Shown: positions 34,001 to 38,172 of the stretch, piece after piece
How positions within the stretch are numbered: the stretch's first letter is position 1
Layout: each line of letters begins with the position of its first letter
Origin: Priapulus caudatus
Lineage: Eukaryota > Priapulida > Priapulimorpha > Priapulimorphida > Priapulidae
Reading direction: 5' to 3'
NCBI RefSeq assembly: GCF_000485595.1
Contig: NW_014577455.1
Location: 184,767 to 222,938 of the forward strand
Length of the DNA: 38,172 nucleotides
Notes under the pieces: generated by a model
What the model was told of the DNA's origin: nothing
Databases searched by the model: none
What the model saw: the letters and a program-made list of their open reading frames with translations, nothing else
Made by a program: the position numbers and the translations under genes

Positions 34001-35425
34001 AATTAAATACAATGAAACCTATATGGGACACTCACCTAAACACAAAAAGTAGCCTTCATAGACACGTGGTATTTCAGTATAAGTTGGTGGTTATTTTGAA
34101 TTTTGCTGTATGACTGTACGAGTCATGCAATGCATGTCTAAAGACAATGATAACTTTTTTCTATTATGGACTCTTCATGTAATAAGTGCATTGACTTAAC
34201 AGCAATTACATTAACCCTTAGATTTAGATCCAAGTACAAGCATTTGTATTGTAAGTGATAAGGGGTTAGTGAATGCTTTTGTGTGTGTTTCTCTTTTCAC
34301 GGAGGGCGAAGAAGATTATCAATCTGAAGGCACGATGACAAAAGGTGCCAAGCAGGACTACTGAAATGACCAGATTGGTCATTCTGCTATTCTATCGTTA
34401 AATATCAAATTAACGACAGATTCTTCGTAAATGCATTTTTTATACCAGTATAGTCACTGAATGTATTTTAAGTAAAGAAGATATGTCAGTGCATGGATTT
34501 TCAAGAAAGGTAGATGTGTTCAGAAGTACATAACAAATCTTCTATACTCAGTTGCATGTTCCATCTCTACTCACAGGAGCAATTCCATCGACGTGGTACC
34601 TGACATTGATATAAGGGATGGGCAGGTAGGAGGCCAGTATAATACCTTATCAAGACAGCCTGTCGGTGGCTCCATCACGGTGTGTCTCCATGGCAACGCT
34701 GACGGAGACTGCACGGGTAATTGACATACCTTCCACAATTTATTTTGATAGACGTATTATATTAAATGCATGTACGGGAGTTTTTTTATTTGCAGAATTT
34801 TGTTTTTCCTGTCGCCAGAGAAATGTAGTTAAAAGTTTGAAGTTTGATTTCAGTATGCGAAAGCGACTCGAACAGCGACTGCAGTACTGATGACACGCAC
34901 TGCCACAAGGAGAGGTCACAACACATTCTTGATGACAAGAAGGCCAAGCGGAAGCTCCTTATTGCCAGCTGCCTCTGTCTCGTGTTCATGATAGGAGAAG
35001 TATTTGGTATGTACTACAGTGACTTGGGCGTACTGACAGTATTGTAGTGTATTTTGGCTGTATAGGTAAGGCGTATAACTGTACACAGTATGGCTAGACA
35101 TTTTCATGCCATTCTCAAAGTGGCGGGATATAGGATGAAATTACAGGTTTCGTTTTCATCCTATCAGTTTCCGCAAAATGCATGTCCCGTTGCTGTGGTA
35201 TTCTACGATTGGCAATCATTACGCAGAATGTCTACACATACTTGTGTAATAAACTGTACTTGTTGCCCTCGCCACCAGGTGGCTACTTTGCCGACAGTCT
35301 TGCGATCATGACGGATGCGGCTCATCTGCTTACTGACTTTGCGAGCTTCATGATCAGTCTCTTTGCCTTATGGGTTGCCTCCCGTCCAGCCACCAAACAG
35401 ATGCACTGGGGCTACTACAGAGCAG
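30938..35425 (+). CDS. SLC30A: SLC30A zinc transporter, ZnT2/3/8 group (5' part)
   Basis: Join 30938-31032, 34577-34716, 34854-35006, 35279-35425: 535 nt, first 178 residues; the rest lies beyond the window. ZnT proteins are cation-diffusion-facilitator antiporters that load zinc into vesicles or export it. Seen: acidic dileucine signal EKSPLL (13-18); an acidic, Cys-containing stretch with HCH at 94-96, the position where ZnT2/3/8 have a cytosolic zinc-binding HCH; TM1 about 113-132 ([20 protein letters not shown]); the signature [14 protein letters not shown] with zinc ligands H145 and D149 in TM2; then [20 protein letters not shown] at 30905-30907 is in frame upstream of the ATG. Exon phases 2, 1, 1, 1 fit. 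ZnT4 is possible, but the short N-terminus favours the 2/3/8 group. Confidence 0.9.
31562..31984. mobile_element. 423-bp PIF/Harbinger-like MITE
   Basis: Inverted termini AGCCCGGCGCACAT and AGGCTGGCGCACAT, with TTA on both flanks (31559-31561 and 31985-31987), the 3-bp duplication typical of PIF/Harbinger. Four direct internal copies of AATGTTCG(G/T)CAATGTGCG start at 31622, 31721, 31891 and 31960. No transposase. Superfamily assignment is inferred from the TTA duplication. Confidence 0.7.
32390..32735. mobile_element. 346-bp non-autonomous element, CAGGGCTGCCAAC ends
   Basis: Starts CAGGGCTGCCAACTCTCACG and ends GTTGGCAGCCCTG, with AAATTG on both sides (32384-32389, 32736-32741). Interior repeats ATCTCACGC/CACAGCA. 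No coding capacity. CAGGG...CCCTG termini fit hAT-like or related cut-and-paste families (inference). Confidence 0.75.
33013..33285. mobile_element. 273-bp non-autonomous element, CAGGGCCGTAG ends
   Basis: Starts CAGGGCCGTAGCCTG and ends CAGCCTACGGCCCTG, with G- and C-runs inside. Flanks show no duplication. Confidence 0.7.
34577..34716 (+). CDS. SLC30A: SLC30A exon 2
   Basis: Acceptor CTCTACTCACAG, donor CACGG|GTAATT, 140 nt, phases 2 and 1. Encodes a poorly conserved cytosolic segment ([10 protein letters not shown]). The assignment rests on phase fit and splice motifs. Confidence 0.75.
34854..35006 (+). CDS. SLC30A: SLC30A exon 3 (HCH motif and TM1)
   Basis: Acceptor TTTGATTTCAG, donor TATTTG|GTATGT, 153 nt, phases 1 and 1. 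Contains [16 protein letters not shown] and [20 protein letters not shown], a close match to the TM1 entry of ZnT2/3/8. Confidence 0.93.
35279..35425 (+). CDS. SLC30A: SLC30A exon 4 (TM2 zinc site)
   Basis: Acceptor CTCGCCACCAG, donor GAGCAG|GTGAGT, 147 nt, phases 1 and 1. Encodes [20 protein letters not shown], the H-x3-D half of the transport site and the start of the TM2-TM3 loop. Confidence 0.96.
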
Positions 35426-35529
35426 GTGAGTGACAAACCTCCAGGACAAATACACGCGCACCATGTATGTTAATTACCTAGTGCCTCAACCCAGGGATTA
35501 CATGTATTAGCCCATTCATATCATGTCTA

Positions 35530-35871
35530 CAGGGCAAAAAATTCAGATTTTTTTGCACCGGCCCAGAGGGCGGGCTTGGTAACAGCAATTTTTTACCAGC
35601 CCTCACCAATTTTTTTTGAAAATCAATGTCACATGTTTCACGCTTGCATTCTCGATTTCAAATTTGTAAAATGTTGATAAATTATGGCATGATATCCTTC
35701 AGGTAAAACAGTAATAAAGGCTATTTCAGAATTTGCTCATTAATGGTATAAATAAAAATGTAGGTACTCGCTAACACGGCTGAAACGGGCCGGTGTTTTG
35801 TCAATGTTACCGACCGTCCAAATAATTTGCCGGCATATATACCGATGGGCCGGTGCTAATTTCGCACCCTG
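35530..35871. mobile_element. 342-bp non-autonomous element, CAGGG(C/T) ends
   Basis: Starts CAGGGCAAAAAATTC with TTGCACCGGCCCAG following, and ends GGGCCGGTGCTAATTTCGCACCCTG, so the arms share GCACCGGCCC. Flanks TGTCTA and TGCCTA nearly match. Confidence 0.65.
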
Positions 35872-35985
35872 TGCCTATCCTGTTTGTTTCACCTTGCCTT
35901 TTCGGCTATCTTGTTTACACATATCTTGTTTATCTGTATGTTTACTACACCTATCTACCCATATATTTACATAACTATACTTCCA

Positions 35986-36070
35986 GGGTTCGACACTAAC
36001 GCTAGTCCGTTAGTCCGAGACTAGTAAAAAATAAGAAGGACTAGTAAATGCCCCATAGCCGTTAGTCCTG
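35986..36070. repeat. CAGGGTTCGACAC-started repeat fragment
   Basis: Starts CAGGGTTCGACACTAACG and continues with several GGACTAGT/TTAGTCC words. The opposite terminus was not found, so it is probably a truncated element. Confidence 0.4.
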
Positions 36071-36327
36071 CGGACTAGTTATTTTCCCCGTCCCAATTTC
36101 CCATCCTCCTATATCGATTTTACTATAGTCCCTGGCGGCAGCTTCTCTCAACCATTGGTCCAAGATCCAAAGAGCTAAATATATATATTATAATTAACTC
36201 ATTGCCATCAACAAGTTTTCTCTGTTTAATAGATGCGCTAGTACAAGTATAGACGCGAGCCCGCTCTGCACGCTAGACCATATGGCAGTACAAACATTGT
36301 TAAAAACAATGGAGCCACAAACCGGGC

Positions 36328-36566
36328 GTTGCTAGAACACGGGCGTCGAAGGAGGGTACCGTTACGTGGCAGCACTAGTCACTTTGTACGCTTCAAAGTC
36401 CAAATCTTCCACAGAAAGATTCCACAGTCAGTTGTACCGTGCTAGACATGCCCATATTTCCCTAACCCTAACCCTAATCCTAACCCTAACCCTAATCCTA
36501 ACCCTAATCCTAACACAAGTGCAGCCACATCACAAGACCCTCCTTCGACGCCCGTGTTCTAGCAAC
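36328..36566. mobile_element. Third telomere-motif foldback element
   Basis: Perfect 30-bp inverted repeats at 36328-36357 (GTTGCTAGAACACGGGCGTC...) and 36537-36566, enclosing 55 bp of CCCTAA/TCCTAA units (36460-36514). No target duplication recognised. Confidence 0.8.
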
Positions 36567-36747
36567 TCCCCCACGAACCAGTCTACCGATCGATCACTTT
36601 ACAGTAGTTGTCGACATAGAACAAACGGTCTGATTGTATAAATGACACAACTAATCAGTTTATACGCTCTCATATAGCGAGGTATTTACATCGCAACCAC
36701 ATCGCATGCGTGTTTTACTTAAGTCAATACAAATAGTTATCTATACA

Positions 36748-36880
36748 GGGTTCTCAAAGAGCACTTATAGCCTGGCGGCCCGCCAGGCTATCGTCGAGCC
36801 CCGCCATCCTAAAATGCACCCGCCACTCTAAATATCATAGCCGCCATGCTGGTGTATACACAAGAAGTTCAAACAATTAA
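36748..36880. repeat. hAT-like terminus fragment
   Basis: CAGGGTTCTCAAAGAGC resembles the classic hAT terminus CAGGGGTTCTCAAA. It is followed by the palindrome AGCCTGGCGGCCCGCCAGGCT. No matching right end before the minisatellite. Confidence 0.45.
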
Positions 36881-36897
36881 TACATGCTGTTTATACG

Positions 36898-37545
36898 CTA
36901 CCTGCCTGCCTGCCAGCTAGCTTCCTTGTCACCTGCCTGCCTGCCAGCTTCCTTGTCACCTGCCTGCCTGCCAGCTTACCTGCCTGCCTGCCAGCTTCCT
37001 TGTCACCTGCCTGTCCCTGCCACTGCTTTCCTCGTCACCTGCCTGACAAGCGGGCTTCCTTGCTCACCTTTGCCTGCCTGCCAGCTTCCTCGTCACCTGC
37101 CTGCCTGCCTGCCAGCTTCTCGATTCAAAGCACTGGCCTGCCTGCCAACTTCCTTGTCAACCTGTCTGCGTCAGCCTTTCTTGTCACCTGCCGCTTCCTT
37201 GTCAACCTGCCTGCCTGGTCAGCTTCCTTGTCACCTGCCTGCCTGCCAGCTTTCTTGTCACCTGTCTGCCTGTCAGCTTTCTTGTCACCTGCCTGCCTGC
37301 CTGCCAGCTTCCTCCGCCATTCACCTGCCTGCCTGCTGTCAAGCTTCCTACTGCCTGCCTGCCTGCCAGCTTTCTTGTCATCTGCCTGCCTGCCTGCTTC
37401 CTTGTCACCTGCCTGCCTGCCAGCTTCCTTGTCACCTGCCTGCCTGCCTGCTTCCTTGTCACCTGCCTGCCTGCCAGCTTCCTTGTCACCTGTCTGCCTG
37501 CCAGCTAGCTTCCTTGTCACCTGCCTGCCTTGCCGCCCACCAACC
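36898..37545. repeat. Minisatellite A (CCTG plus CAGCTTCCTTGTCAC)
   Basis: About 22 units of CCTGCCTGCCTGCCAGCTTC plus CTTGTCAC, period near 27 bp with variable numbers of CCTG. Open frames of over 200 codons on both strands are by-products of the repeat. Confidence 0.95.
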
Positions 37546-38172
37546 TTAACTCTAGCCTGTCTGCCTGCCGTCGCCTGCCTGCTGCGTTGCCGCCTCCGCT
37601 GCGTTGACCCACCACCCTACTAAAGCCTGTCGGTGTCTGCCTGCCACCAATCATACCTACTATAGCCTGTCTAGCCCTGCCTGTAACTGCCTGTCTGCTC
37701 TGCCTGTCTGCCTGTACTGACGCCTGCCTGACCTGCCTGCCCTCCTGCCTGCGCTGCCGCGCTGCCTGCCATCACACCCTACTATAGCCTGTCTGTGTGC
37801 TGCCGGCATGCCTGCATGTCTGCCTGCGTGCCCTCCACCCTACTATAGCCTGCCTGCCTGCCTTCCTTGCTCCCACCACCCTTACTAGCCTGCCTGCGTG
37901 CCCACCACCCTACTATAGCCTGCCTGCCTGCCTGCCTGCGTGCCCACCACCCTACTATAGCCTGCCTTGCCTGGCCTCGCCGCCTGCTGCCTGCCTGCGT
38001 GCCTGACCTGCCCACACTCTACTGATTAGCCTGCTGCCTGCCTGCCGCCTGCCACACCCTAACTAGGCCTGTCTGCCTGCCTTGCCATGCTGCAGCCTGC
38101 CACCACCCTACATATAGCCTGCCTGCTGTATGCCTGCATGCCTGCGTGCCCACCCACCTACTAGCCTTTCGT
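37546..38172. repeat. Minisatellite B (CCTG plus CCACCCTACTATAG)
   Basis: Units of CCTGCCTGCGTGCCCACCA plus CCCTACTATAGC, more diverged than the left array and still running at the window edge. It shares the CCTG core with minisatellite A but has a different spacer. Confidence 0.93.

Larger units (their letters stand above)
31033..34576. other. SLC30A: SLC30A intron 1
   Basis: 3.5 kb, no exon seen. Contains the TTA-flanked element at 31562, two CAGGG-ended elements (32390, 33013) and short tandem GGTACC/AATAATAGGT words at 32757-32815. Confidence 0.7.
35426..36880. other. SLC30A: SLC30A intron 4, repeat-rich
   Basis: No further transporter exon (the next should begin with TM3) is found before the window ends, so this intron is at least 2.7 kb. 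It holds several CAGGG-started repeats and a telomere-motif foldback. Confidence 0.7.

Noticed and set aside
36884-37623. Open frames of over 200 codons
   Set aside because: They are translations of the CCTG minisatellite (CLPAS repeats) with no splice or start context.

Overview
The window is eukaryotic, animal nuclear DNA. Genes are split by GT-AG introns with compatible phases, intergenic DNA is rich in microsatellites, minisatellites and short foldback elements, and there is one assembly gap (34 N) inside a CT microsatellite. The encoded proteins (syndecan, a secreted CULT-domain protein, a ZNF395/glut4EF-type factor, a ZnT2/3/8-type zinc transporter) are metazoan. The syndecan tail carries the EPKRSP stretch I associate with protostome syndecans, and the repeats resemble those of marine invertebrates. 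I infer a non-vertebrate bilaterian, perhaps lophotrochozoan, but the species cannot be fixed from this window.

Layout. (1) 1-5699: the 3' part of a syndecan gene on +. A probable juxtamembrane ectodomain exon (1428-1654) and the final transmembrane/cytoplasmic exon (5530-5699) are separated by an intron holding about 320 bp of CA-rich and 1.3 kb of GA-rich repeat, then a minisatellite that repeats the splice acceptor of the last exon. (2) 5700-17697: about 12 kb with no protein gene I can defend. It holds possible syndecan 3' UTR, minisatellites, tiny hairpin elements, the gap, and CAGGG-ended repeats. (3) 17698-19899, minus strand: a complete four-exon gene for a 173-residue secreted CULT-domain protein with an intact zinc site and tri-tryptophan pocket. 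(4) 20885-28164, plus strand, head-to-head with the previous gene across about 1 kb: a complete seven-exon ZNF395/SLC2A4RG/glut4EF-type gene (494 residues) with one C2H2 finger and a C-terminal C-clamp. (5) 30938-35425 onward, plus strand: the first four coding exons of an SLC30A (ZnT2/3/8 group) zinc transporter that runs off the right edge. (6) 35426-38172: its intron, full of CAGGG-ended repeats, a telomere-motif foldback and two CCTG-rich minisatellites.

The four genes have no obvious common pathway; eukaryotic neighbours need not be functionally linked. The most unusual signals are non-coding: a family of 37-57 bp palindromes bounded by CARRAG...CTYYTG, several with 7-bp direct duplications; several foldback elements each carrying telomere-like TTAGGG motifs in the loop; and a minisatellite that multiplies the syndecan last-exon acceptor. 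All splice structures were assembled by eye from reading frame, splice motifs and family resemblance and have not been tested against transcripts.
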